DNA of 13,958 bases from an uncultured Clostridia bacterium (GTDB taxonomy: Bacteria; Bacillota; Clostridia; RUG12999). Of this stretch, positions 7,757 to 13,958 are shown piece by piece (the stretch's first letter is position 1; each line of letters starts with the position of its first letter). The position numbers were made by a program, and so were the translations under genes. The DNA is taken from assembly GCA_934792465.1 (NCBI GenBank), contig CAKVOK010000070.1:1-13958 (forward strand), in the 5' to 3' direction. Under the pieces are notes generated by a model. That model was not told the DNA's origin and ran no database searches. It saw only the letters and a list, made by a program, of their open reading frames with translations.

Positions 7757-8767
7757 TTATTTTATTAAAAACCTGCATTTATCCTCTTCGCCTCGGAAAG
7801 CATATATCATATCGTTTATAAGCCGTTTCGGCGTATTTATGAATGCATCGTTGCTTCCGCCTGCCATATGCGGCGTCAGCGTTACGTTTTCCAATGTCAC
7901 AAGCGGATAATCCTTTGAAGGCGGTTCCTCATCGTACACGTCCAGTGCCGCTCCCATAATTTTCTTTTCTTTCAGTGCATTATACAGTGCCTTTGCATCT
8001 ATAAACCCCGAACGCGAAGTGTTAATTATATATGCTGTTTTTTTCATAAGTGCCAGCTCTTTTTCCCCAATCATATGATAGTTTTCTTCGGTAAGTCTTG
8101 CATGAAGCGTTATAAAATCGCTTTCTCTCATAAGCTTCTCAAGGCTTACCGTATCGGCATTCTTGCAATACGGATCGTATATCAGCACATTCACATCAAA
8201 ACCGCTGAGTTTCTTTGCAACCAGTCTTCCTATTTCGCCATATCCGATAATGCCTACCGTTTTTTCCTCAAAATCCGGAATAAATCCGCTGTTGGGATAT
8301 TCTCTTATCCAGTTTCCGTTTTTGATTCCGTAATGGCCTCTTGCTATATTCCTGGCTTCACAAATCATCATGCCAACCGCAAAATCACTTACCGCCTGTG
8401 CGTTTCTGCCCGGTGTGTTAAATACCTTTATTCCTTTTTCTGCGGCATATTCCGCATTTACATTTTCATATCCGGCTCTCATCACGCCTATGTATTTAAG
8501 ATTCTTGCAGCTATCTATCAGCCTTTTGTTTATCGGGCAAAACTGCGTTACAAGAATATCTGCGTTCTTTGCCGCTTCCGTTATATAATCCGGCACCTCA
8601 TATGCTTCACATCCGTCCTGCTCCACCATAAGATTTATATTTTGCAGTTCATTAAAGTCCGAAAGCTTCCATTCAACGGTTTCGATATCAAGGTTATTTA
8701 TTCCTTTCATTCCGTTTTCGATATATTCGCACGGAATAAACAAATCACCTATTCCAACAAGCTTCAT
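7757..8767 (-). CDS. D-2-hydroxyacid dehydrogenase, NAD-dependent family
   Basis: This 336-residue cytoplasmic enzyme belongs to the D-isomer-specific 2-hydroxyacid dehydrogenases, which interconvert 2-oxoacids and D-2-hydroxyacids (or phosphonate and phosphoglycerate analogues). The NAD-binding fold shows Gly-Ile-Ile-Gly-Tyr-Gly-Glu-Ile-Gly near residue 175. The catalytic set is complete: Arg252 in Asn-Thr-Ser-Arg, Glu281 in Asp-Glu-Glu-Pro and His300 in Thr-Pro-His. An acidic residue (Asp in Ile-Tyr-Asp-Pro) at the end of the second strand favours NAD over NADP. The start overlaps the aldolase stop by four bases (ATGA), so the two are translationally coupled. The N-terminal 100 residues are less conserved and give no substrate clue. 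A glyoxylate/hydroxypyruvate-type or sugar-acid role fits the context, but this is inference. Confidence 0.9.
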   Translation of the reverse strand: MKLVGIGDLFIPCEYIENGMKGINNLDIETVEWKLSDFNELQNINLMVEQDGCEAYEVPDYITEAAKNADILVTQFCPINKRLIDSCKNLKYIGVMRAGYENVNAEYAAEKGIKVFNTPGRNAQAVSDFAVGMMICEARNIARGHYGIKNGNWIREYPNSGFIPDFEEKTVGIIGYGEIGRLVAKKLSGFDVNVLIYDPYCKNADTVSLEKLMRESDFITLHARLTEENYHMIGEKELALMKKTAYIINTSRSGFIDAKALYNALKEKKIMGAALDVYDEEPPSKDYPLVTLENVTLTPHMAGGSNDAFINTPKRLINDMIYAFRGEEDKCRFLIK

Positions 8768-9639
8768 ACTCTTTTCCCACTCCCAAACACCTTAATTTTA
8801 TTCCTTACACATTCCCGCATATTTTGTATAGCAGTTTCGTATACGAACGCCGGCCACATCGACATATTTTCTATTGAACACAATTTTTCCTTAAGTCCTG
8901 TGTTGAGTCCGTACAGCAGTTCGGAGAATACGTTTATTTTTGTAATTCCAAGTGCTATCGCTTTTTGTACGTCTTTGTCCGGTGTTCCGCTTCCTCCGTG
9001 AAGCACCAGAGGCTTCTTGCTTACCGAATTAATCTGCTCCAAACGGTCGAAACGCAATACAGGCGTGCTTTTATATACTCCGTGTGCCGTACCTATCGCA
9101 ACGGCAAGTGCGTCTACATTTGTTATATCAATAAATTTTTCAACCTCAGCCGCATCCGTCAGACTGTCCTCCGGATTTTCCTCAATCGACTCGGATATAC
9201 TTGCGTCTGTGCCGGCAATTGCATTGCAGACATGCCCAAGCTCCGCCTCTATGCTTACGCCCTTTTTATGGGCATACTCCGCAATCTCTTTTGTATTCGC
9301 CGCATTTTGCTCAAACGGCAGCATTGAGCCGTCGTACATAACAGATGAAAAGCCTGCGTCTATAGCCGCCTTTATATCATCTGTCTCCGTGGCATGGTCA
9401 AGATGCAGACATACCGGAATTTTTACCGTATCCGCACCCGCCTTTGCAAGTGCCGTAAGCATGGGCAGACCTCTGCCGTTTAAATTAGTCTTAAGTCCCA
9501 TAAGAATTGCCGGAGAGCCTTCTTCCTCGCATACCTCAAGCACGGTTTTTATCATTTCATAGTTACTAACATCAAATGCCGGTACGGCATACTTGTTTTT
9601 TCTTGCGTCGTCAAGTATTTCATTTAAACCTGTAAACAT
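8764..9639 (-). CDS. Class II fructose-bisphosphate/tagatose-bisphosphate aldolase family protein
   Basis: This 291-residue zinc-dependent aldolase resembles FbaA/GatY/KbaY/IolJ-type enzymes that split ketose (bis)phosphates into dihydroxyacetone phosphate and an aldehyde. Key residues are in place: Asp81 (proton transfer) and zinc ligand His82 in His-Leu-Asp-His-Ala, His186 in Gly-Thr-Ala-His-Gly, and His214 in His-Gly-Gly-Ser-Gly. The usual Asn-(Ile/Val)-x-Thr-Asp segment that grips the substrate phosphate reads Asn-Val-Phe-Ser-Glu here, a change in the substrate region. The length is normal. AAGGAG lies 6-7 bases before the ATG. The gene starts 10 bases after the second SDR stop and overlaps the next gene by four bases. 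Located beside a sugar kinase, it most likely cleaves the kinase product; which ketose phosphate is unknown. Confidence 0.9.
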   Translation of the reverse strand: MFTGLNEILDDARKNKYAVPAFDVSNYEMIKTVLEVCEEEGSPAILMGLKTNLNGRGLPMLTALAKAGADTVKIPVCLHLDHATETDDIKAAIDAGFSSVMYDGSMLPFEQNAANTKEIAEYAHKKGVSIEAELGHVCNAIAGTDASISESIEENPEDSLTDAAEVEKFIDITNVDALAVAIGTAHGVYKSTPVLRFDRLEQINSVSKKPLVLHGGSGTPDKDVQKAIALGITKINVFSELLYGLNTGLKEKLCSIENMSMWPAFVYETAIQNMRECVRNKIKVFGSGKRV

Positions 9640-9649
9640 TTTCTTCTCC

Positions 9650-10408
9650 TTATCTCATCAGCATTCCGCCGGTAATATCAAGCGTTGCTCCGGTCATATA
9701 TCCCGATTTGTCGCTGCACAAGAACGTTACAACGTTTGCGACTTCCTCCGGTTCGGCTATTCTCCCTATCGGAATACGCTTAATATATTCCTCTTCACGC
9801 TCTTTAAGCGCCCTTTCGTTCATCGGTGTTCTCATCATGCCCGGTGCCGCAGCATTTACATTTATACCATATTTCGCACATTCTCTTGCCAAAGATACCG
9901 TAAATGCCACCATAGCCGCCTTTGACGCCGCATAATGCGCATGACCGGAGGTTGAGCCGTGAAATGCCGCCTGTGACACCATATTTACTATTTTGCCTTT
10001 TTTGTTTTTTGATTTAAAATATTTAACAGATTCTCTGCACAGTATAAACGGTGCTATCATGTTTATATCCACCGTCTTTCTGTAGCTTTCGACCGACATT
10101 TCCTCAACATATGCCGTCGGCCATACCGCCGCATTGTTGACAAGTATATCTATATCGAATTTTGAAACGGCTTCCTCAAAAAATTTCAATACCGCCTTTT
10201 CATCCGACATATCCGCCGGTATAAATTCCGCATTTACTCCTTTTTTCCTCAATTCTTCACAAATTTTCTCCGCTTCATCATTTTTTGACGGCAAGTCATG
10301 CACAACTATATTTGCACCCTCATCCGCCAAAACAAATGCCAGAGCCTTGCCGAAGCCTCCGCCGGAGCCGGTTATTATTGCATTTTTTCCTCTAAGTCCC
10401 AAATCCAT
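9650..10408 (-). CDS. SDR-family oxidoreductase (classical, FabG-like)
   Basis: This 252-residue short-chain dehydrogenase has a complete classical layout: cofactor motif Thr-Gly-Ser-Gly-Gly-Gly-Phe-Gly at residues 14-21, Asn-Asn-Ala-Ala near 90, Ser145, and the catalytic pair Tyr159 and Lys163 in Tyr-Ala-Ala-Ser-Lys. Asp in Val-His-Asp-Leu after the second strand suggests NAD as cofactor. The C-terminus ends with Asp-Ile-Thr-Gly-Gly, as in 3-oxoacyl-reductase-like and sugar or polyol dehydrogenases. I start it at the ATG at 10408 because GGAGG lies 7 bases upstream; the frame continues five codons to a TTG at 10423, but that codon lies before the ribosome site. It sits between kinase and aldolase, so it probably interconverts an alcohol and a ketone in the same sugar pathway. 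The exact substrate cannot be assigned. Confidence 0.92.
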   Translation of the reverse strand: MDLGLRGKNAIITGSGGGFGKALAFVLADEGANIVVHDLPSKNDEAEKICEELRKKGVNAEFIPADMSDEKAVLKFFEEAVSKFDIDILVNNAAVWPTAYVEEMSVESYRKTVDINMIAPFILCRESVKYFKSKNKKGKIVNMVSQAAFHGSTSGHAHYAASKAAMVAFTVSLARECAKYGINVNAAAPGMMRTPMNERALKEREEEYIKRIPIGRIAEPEEVANVVTFLCSDKSGYMTGATLDITGGMLMR

Positions 10409-10422
10409 TTTATTTTCCTCCA
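10408..10422 (-). promoter_or_regulatory. Ribosome binding site that sets the start of the second SDR
   Basis: GGAGG followed by AAAATAA and then ATG (A at 10408) on the minus strand. It excludes the upstream in-frame TTG at 10423 as the start, because that codon immediately precedes the ribosome site. Confidence 0.7.
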
Positions 10423-10429
10423 AAAGTGC

Positions 10430-11818
10430 TTATATTCCCTTAAGCCGCCTTACATATTTTTTATACTTTGCATATTTCTCGCTGTAATCTTTCTGCGGCA
10501 AGTATTTTTTCTCTGTTTTTACCATATGCTCCGCCGCCTCGTATATATCCTTATAAACTCCGCCGCAAACAGCCGCCGCTGCCGCTGCGCCGAGTGTGCC
10601 TGCCTGCTTTTCCTGCATTACGCAAACCGGTATTTCAAGCACATCCGCAAACATCTGCGACCATACCTCGCTTGAAGCCGCTCCTCCGGACAGAACTGCC
10701 GATTTCAGCTTTATCCCGGCTTTTTTTATCCGTCCGATCTGTAATCTGTGTTCAAAGCATATTCCCTCAAACACTGCCCGAAGCATATCTCCCTTTCCAT
10801 GAGACGCTTTAAGTCCCAAAAAACTTCCGCTCATCAAGGTTCCGTATATATACGGAAAATAAAATACCTCATTTCCCGGCGTACTTTCCACAATTCTGTC
10901 AGCCTCCGCAAAATCAGATTCATTCAGTATCTTCTTCATAAACCATTCGAGATTTCCTGCCGAGTTCGGTGCAGATTCTATACAAATGTATTTTTTATTA
11001 TCGGCAAATATACAGCATTGCAAAATTTCTCTGCTCGAACGGGGCATATCCGAAACCGCAGCGTTTACTCCCCATGTACCGGCAATGATTCCATAGCAGT
11101 TCAGTGCCCCCGAGCCGAGTACACAGGCATTTACGTCAAACATTCCGCCGGCAACAGGCGCGCCCTCCGCAATTCCCGTTATTTGTGCTGCGGCATGCGT
11201 CACTCTGCCGGCAATTTCCGTGCTTTTTCTAAGTTCCGGCAGTGCGTCGTACATTTCATCAATACGTATCAGTCTGAATATTTCTCTGTCATATTCTTTT
11301 GTAATGTTATTTATCAGTCCCGCAGCACTCATATCAGTATAATCAGATGTAATTTTGCCCGTAAGCCTAAGCCTTATATAATCCTTGCAAAGCATGAATT
11401 TGTATATTTTTTTGTATACCTCCGGGTCGTTTTCCTTAATCCAGCGCAGAATAAACGCCGGCTGCCCCTCCCACACCTTCTGCATGGTTTTGGCAAACAG
11501 ATCCTCCGATACGTCATCAATATTTTTTGGTCGCTTTGTCATGGACGTAATGGCACTGTACACCGGGTTTAAATCCTTATCTACAGCATAAAGACCGTTG
11601 CCGTGTCCCGAATTTGCAACGGCAATTATGTTTTCCCCGTCACTGCCTGCCGCTTCGCGTATACATTCCGCCGTGCGCTGCCACAGCTGCTCCATATCTA
11701 TTTCATCTCCGCTTATCGGCGTATATCTGCATGCGGTTCTTATTCTTTTTCCCTCTGTATCGAACAACGCTGCCTTTATTGCGGTAAGACCGTTATCTAT
11801 ACCCAAAAGATATTTCAT
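10430..11818 (-). CDS. FGGY-family carbohydrate kinase, resembles L-xylulokinase (LyxK)
   Basis: This 462-residue kinase transfers phosphate from ATP to a sugar or ketose. The first ATPase-type lobe opens with Gly-Ile-Asp-Asn-Gly at residues 6-10. The catalytic aspartate is Asp228 in Gly-Gly-Met-Phe-Asp. Gly-Thr-Trp-Gly near 248 and Leu-Ser-Gly-Gly-Ala-Ala near 375 belong to the nucleotide-binding lobe. From recall, several stretches match E. coli LyxK, notably Gly-Gln-Pro-Ala-x-x-Leu-Arg-Trp-Ile-Lys-Glu near residue 115 and Ser-Ala-Gly-Asn-Leu-Glu-Trp-Phe near 285. L-xylulose or a related ketose is therefore the first guess, though FGGY specificity changes easily. AAGGGAG precedes the ATG. 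The gene follows the first SDR by 13 bases. No pentulose-5-phosphate epimerase or isomerase gene is present; the downstream aldolase is the likely next step. Confidence 0.9.
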   Translation of the reverse strand: MKYLLGIDNGLTAIKAALFDTEGKRIRTACRYTPISGDEIDMEQLWQRTAECIREAAGSDGENIIAVANSGHGNGLYAVDKDLNPVYSAITSMTKRPKNIDDVSEDLFAKTMQKVWEGQPAFILRWIKENDPEVYKKIYKFMLCKDYIRLRLTGKITSDYTDMSAAGLINNITKEYDREIFRLIRIDEMYDALPELRKSTEIAGRVTHAAAQITGIAEGAPVAGGMFDVNACVLGSGALNCYGIIAGTWGVNAAVSDMPRSSREILQCCIFADNKKYICIESAPNSAGNLEWFMKKILNESDFAEADRIVESTPGNEVFYFPYIYGTLMSGSFLGLKASHGKGDMLRAVFEGICFEHRLQIGRIKKAGIKLKSAVLSGGAASSEVWSQMFADVLEIPVCVMQEKQAGTLGAAAAAAVCGGVYKDIYEAAEHMVKTEKKYLPQKDYSEKYAKYKKYVRRLKGI

Positions 11819-11831
11819 TTACATCTCTCCC

Positions 11832-12548
11832 TTATAAAGGATTAACCTCCTGGTCAATTCCCCACACGGTTACCTCCTCGACAACTGCGTGCTGAGGCAG
11901 CGAGCATATATACAGAACCGTTTCCGCTATATCTTCCGTTTTAAGCTGAGCCTCAATCTCACCAATACCCGAACTTTTTTGGAAGCCGGTACTTGCCGCA
12001 GCCGGAACAATGCAGCTTACTCGTACGTTATATGGGCGCATTTCAACATACAGTCCTTTTGAAAAACCCAAAACGCCCCATTTTGATGCCGCATATACGC
12101 TCCAGCCCTGCCATGCCTCCTTTGCGCATACCGATGAGAAGTTAATTATTGTGCCGTTCTTCTGTTTTTTCATCTTTCTTCCGAAGATCTGAGATCCGTA
12201 TATCACACTGTTTAAATTCAGACGAATTGCCGCGTCAATATCCTCTGCACTTTGGTCAACCGTATCCTTTATAGCGACACCTCCTCCGGCATTATTGATA
12301 AGAATGTCTATTCTGCCGTATTTATTCCTTATATATTCCTCCGCCTTTTCCCAATCGGAATAATTTGTTACATCCATTGCAAAAATATCATCACAGCCGG
12401 TTTCATTTTTGGCAATACTGAGCTTATCTTTGTTTCTTGCTGCAATTATAACACACGCTCCCGCATTCGCCAATGCCTTTGCCGTTGCTTTGCCGTAGCC
12501 GCTTGAGCCGCCTGTTATGAATACTATTTTCCCGTTTAAATTTTCCAT
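11832..12548 (-). CDS. SDR-family oxidoreductase (first gene of the catabolic operon)
   Basis: This 238-residue short-chain dehydrogenase is the promoter-proximal gene. It has Thr-Gly-Gly-Ser-Ser-Gly-Tyr-Gly at residues 11-18, Asn-Asn-Ala-Gly near 88, catalytic Ser139, Tyr152 and Lys156 (in Tyr-Ala-Ala-Ser-Lys). The Ala-Arg-Asn segment after the second strand suggests NADP preference, unlike the second SDR of the operon, which has Asp there. The end lacks the usual Gly-Gly cap: it closes with Trp-Gly-Ile-Asp-Gln-Glu-Val-Asn-Pro-Leu, as in YdfG-like or ketoreductase-type members. GGAGG lies 8 bases before the ATG. The two SDRs differ throughout, so this is not a recent duplication. It probably carries out the opposite or a successive redox step on the same carbohydrate. 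Confidence 0.92.
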   Translation of the reverse strand: MENLNGKIVFITGGSSGYGKATAKALANAGACVIIAARNKDKLSIAKNETGCDDIFAMDVTNYSDWEKAEEYIRNKYGRIDILINNAGGGVAIKDTVDQSAEDIDAAIRLNLNSVIYGSQIFGRKMKKQKNGTIINFSSVCAKEAWQGWSVYAASKWGVLGFSKGLYVEMRPYNVRVSCIVPAAASTGFQKSSGIGEIEAQLKTEDIAETVLYICSLPQHAVVEEVTVWGIDQEVNPL

Positions 12549-12579
12549 TTTTACATTCCTCCCAATTTTGATTAATTAT

Positions 12580-12608
12580 ATTATACACCCATTATTAACA
12601 TTTGTCAA
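12580..12608 (-). promoter_or_regulatory. SigmaA-type promoter of the six-gene catabolic operon
   Basis: A consensus -35 TTGACA (12603-12608) and a consensus -10 TATAAT (12580-12585) are exactly 17 bases apart on the minus strand, 31 bases upstream of the first ATG. Such a strong core promoter upstream of catabolic genes implies control by repression, which fits the inverted repeat that overlaps it. Confidence 0.9.
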
Positions 12609-12625
12609 TACCATATGTTAATAAT
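12591..12625. promoter_or_regulatory. Inverted-repeat operator candidate over the catabolic promoter
   Basis: Arms ATTATTAACATTTG (12591-12604) and CATATGTTAATAAT (12612-12625) match as an inverted repeat at 13 of 14 positions, including an uninterrupted 11-base core, with a 7-base spacer. One arm fills the promoter spacer and part of the -35; the other lies just upstream of the -35. Binding here would block the polymerase. The SorC-family regulator encoded next door is the obvious candidate protein. Confidence 0.75.
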
Positions 12626-12632
12626 ATTTTAA

Positions 12633-12685
12633 AAAAGGAGCTGCAACAAAATAATTTTTAAAATCGTTTTGCTGCAACTCCTTTT
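12633..12685 (-). terminator. Terminator-like hairpin after the SorC-family regulator
   Basis: Two 19-base arms (12633-12651 and 12667-12685) flank a 15-base loop. In minus-strand RNA all 19 positions pair, two as G-U; in plus-strand RNA the same two positions would be C-A mismatches. This shows the structure works on the minus strand, ending the regulator transcript. A run of six U follows. It lies only 8 bases upstream of the operator that controls the next operon, so it insulates the two units. Confidence 0.8.
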
Positions 12686-12686
12686 G

Positions 12687-12747
12687 GGGACTGAAGAAAA
12701 ATAGTGCAGATATGCTTTATGCGATCTGTGCATTTTTCTTTAGTCCC
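12687..12747. repeat. Long imperfect inverted repeat at the end of the regulator gene
   Basis: GGGACT plus AAGAAAAAT on the left (12687-12702) pair with ATTTTTCTT and AGTCCC on the right (12732-12747) across one G-T position, and an inner CAGAT/ATCTG stem closes near 12707-12728. The right arm overlaps the last two codons and the stop of the regulator. Several pairs are G-U only on plus-strand RNA, so it folds better in that direction. Its role is unclear: it may be a second terminator or a small dispersed palindromic repeat. Confidence 0.6.
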
Positions 12748-13669
12748 GCTTCAACACCTCCGCTGCTGTAAGCTCATCTGTTATAAAATCTGTTATAAGT
12801 CCGGTACGCAGTGCCCCGTAAATTGCCTTTACCTTGTTCAAGCCGCCGCAGACTGCGATTATACGTTTTGCGTTCCTGATACTTTCGACCGAAGCACATA
12901 TTATACTGTCATTTTCCATAAAATTACCGTCAAAATCAAAATAATGTGTACATATATCTCCTGCTACACCGGTTTTTGTATTCTCCCCCGGATACATCTG
13001 ACGTTCACTCTTTTCCTCCGGCATACTTATTCCGACAGACGTTACAACAACATCCATGCCGTTCCAAAGCTCCCTCATATTACGATAAGCCGAGGTTTTT
13101 TTAAACAGCTCCGCATCCTCGCTTGATTCCGGATGTGCCGGAATATATGCATATAATGGTATAGCACAAAGCCGGTCTGCCGCAATTCTTACCATCTCGT
13201 TTATCATATAATACGGTGCCGCCTTATTCCCTGCTCCCACAAGCGGAAAAACCGTGACGCCGTCCGTCTGAATGTTTTCCAGCTGAAATATAGTTTCATA
13301 AATCGTTCTGCCCCACGAAAAAGCTATATTTTTATATTCGCCGTCTGCAAGTATATTTTGAATATATTCTGCCGCACGCTTTGTAATTATACTTCTTATT
13401 AAATCGTCATCTTCAAATTCACTCGGTATCACAACCGCATTTTGAAGCCCGAATCTGATTTTAAATATTTCCGCCATATCGTCAATATCCTTAAGAGGAT
13501 TATTTATTCTGATATCCACTATTCCGCTCTGTTCGGATTCCTTCAGTAATTTTGACACCGTCTGTCTTGTAAGCCCGAGTTTTACCGCAATTTGCTGCTG
13601 TGTCATTTCCTTCCTGTAATACATTATTGCTGTTTGAAGCAAAAGCTGTATATGTTCCGGCCTCTTCAT
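12740..13669 (-). CDS. SorC-family sugar-binding transcriptional regulator
   Basis: This 309-residue DNA-binding protein has an N-terminal helix-turn-helix at about residues 20-46 (Met-Thr-Gln-Gln-Gln-Ile-Ala, Leu-Gly-Leu-Thr-Arg-Gln-Thr-Val-Ser-Lys) and a C-terminal effector domain of about 250 residues like PF04198. That domain is related to sugar-phosphate isomerases and usually senses a phosphorylated sugar. A Phe-Ser-Trp-Gly-Arg-Thr segment near 118 and Val-Gly-Ala-Gly-Asn near 143 are typical of the effector domain. GAGGTGG lies just before the ATG, and a promoter lies 32-60 bases upstream. It is transcribed in the same direction as the catabolic operon but separated from it by a terminator. 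It most likely regulates that operon through the inverted repeat at 12591-12625. Whether it represses or activates is inferred from the operator position. Confidence 0.93.
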   Translation of the reverse strand: MKRPEHIQLLLQTAIMYYRKEMTQQQIAVKLGLTRQTVSKLLKESEQSGIVDIRINNPLKDIDDMAEIFKIRFGLQNAVVIPSEFEDDDLIRSIITKRAAEYIQNILADGEYKNIAFSWGRTIYETIFQLENIQTDGVTVFPLVGAGNKAAPYYMINEMVRIAADRLCAIPLYAYIPAHPESSEDAELFKKTSAYRNMRELWNGMDVVVTSVGISMPEEKSERQMYPGENTKTGVAGDICTHYFDFDGNFMENDSIICASVESIRNAKRIIAVCGGLNKVKAIYGALRTGLITDFITDELTAAEVLKRD

Positions 13670-13700
13670 ATTCCCACCTCATTGTATTGTTTGTATATAT

Positions 13701-13729
13701 ATTATATACCATACAGCACACAATTGCAA
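13701..13729 (-). promoter_or_regulatory. Promoter of the SorC-family regulator gene
   Basis: On the minus strand TTGCAA (13724-13729) and TATAAT (13701-13706) are 17 bases apart, ending 31 bases before the regulator ATG. The -35 matches consensus at four of six positions. The inverted repeat of the catabolic promoter has no clear copy here, so autoregulation through the same site is not evident. Confidence 0.7.
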
Positions 13730-13751
13730 GTACAAATTTTTTATTTGATTG

Positions 13752-13958
13752 TTATGATACAATTGATGGGTATACAAAAAAGTGGAAAAGGTACAGGTCA
13801 ATGTCATTAAGATAAAGACATTGCCCATGCGGCTCGCGCCTTTTATGTAACAATCCCATTTCAGACATAGTTCTCGAAACAGTTCTTTTACTGACTGTTA
13901 TGCCGTTTTGTTCCAACGCTATTCTCATGCGGAGAACACCATAATTGTCGTTGTCCGG
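13752..13958 (-). pseudogene. IS3-family transposase (OrfB) remnant
   Basis: From the right edge the minus strand reads 68 codons to a TAA at 13752. The first 41 or so residues match the N-terminal HTH_21 region of IS3/IS150-type OrfB transposases: Asn-Tyr-Gly-Val-Leu-Arg-Met-Arg, Gly-Ile-Thr-Val-Ser-Lys-Arg-Thr-Val and Met-Gly-Leu-Leu-His-Lys-Arg-Arg. After the Arg-Arg pair (about 13836) the similarity stops; the rest (Leu-Tyr-Leu-Asn-Asp and onward) is unlike any transposase, and the catalytic DDE domain of about 170 residues is missing. It is therefore a truncated, non-functional relic beside the regulator promoter. The 5' part lies outside the window. Confidence 0.75.

Noticed and set aside
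8075..9001. Open plus-strand frame of 308 codons across the dehydrogenase/aldolase junction
   Set aside because: It lies opposite two genes with complete catalytic motifs, shows no recognisable domain and no ribosome site.
10748..11572. Open plus-strand frame of 274 codons inside the kinase gene
   Set aside because: The minus strand encodes an intact FGGY kinase; the plus frame is basic and aromatic-rich with no family resemblance.
13720..13765. ACAATTG repeated at 13720 and 13759 near the regulator promoter, considered as an operator
   Set aside because: The copies are only seven bases of A/T-rich sequence, 39 bases apart, and one lies in the transposase relic; chance is a sufficient explanation.
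1..13958. CRISPR array, tRNA or rRNA genes, phage or defence genes
   Set aside because: No regularly spaced repeats, cloverleaf-like sequence or rRNA signature was seen on either strand; the window is filled by transport and metabolic genes.

Overview
The window looks like chromosomal DNA of a Gram-positive, low-to-moderate GC Clostridia-type (Firmicutes) bacterium. The grounds are strong AGGAGG-like ribosome sites, SigmaA-type promoters, an LplABC-type lipoprotein/permease set with no ATPase gene, a SorC-family regulator, and a secreted beta-propeller protein with accessory domains like those of clostridial exoproteins. I cannot name the genus. All supported genes lie on the minus strand, so the window is best read from right to left.

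Layout, in transcription order. (1) 13958-13752: remnant of an IS3-family transposase, cut by the window edge. (2) 13669-12740: SorC-family sugar-responsive regulator with its own promoter, followed by one hairpin and then a terminator-like hairpin. (3) 12548-6376: a tight six-gene catabolic operon: SDR oxidoreductase, FGGY carbohydrate kinase (resembles L-xylulokinase), second SDR, class II ketose-phosphate aldolase, D-2-hydroxyacid dehydrogenase, FAD-dependent oxidoreductase. It starts from a near-consensus promoter embedded in a long inverted repeat (a likely SorC-regulator operator) and ends in a strong intrinsic terminator. (4) 6140 to the left edge: a second operon encoding a sugar-binding lipoprotein, two membrane permeases and a large secreted LVIVD-type beta-propeller protein with a cohesin-like domain, which runs off the window. 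Its promoter has an extended -10 and a direct repeat abutting the -35, the usual position for an activator.

How it may work together (inference): the ABC importer brings in an oligosaccharide, glycoside or related carbohydrate, using an ATPase encoded elsewhere. The secreted propeller protein acts at the cell surface. The SDRs oxidise or reduce the released sugar, polyol or acid, the kinase phosphorylates a ketose, the aldolase splits the sugar phosphate, and the 2-hydroxyacid dehydrogenase and FAD enzyme handle further redox steps. The SorC-family regulator would sense a phosphorylated intermediate. The substrate cannot be read from the sequence. The enzyme combination does not match any textbook pathway I can name, and it is the most interesting content of the window.
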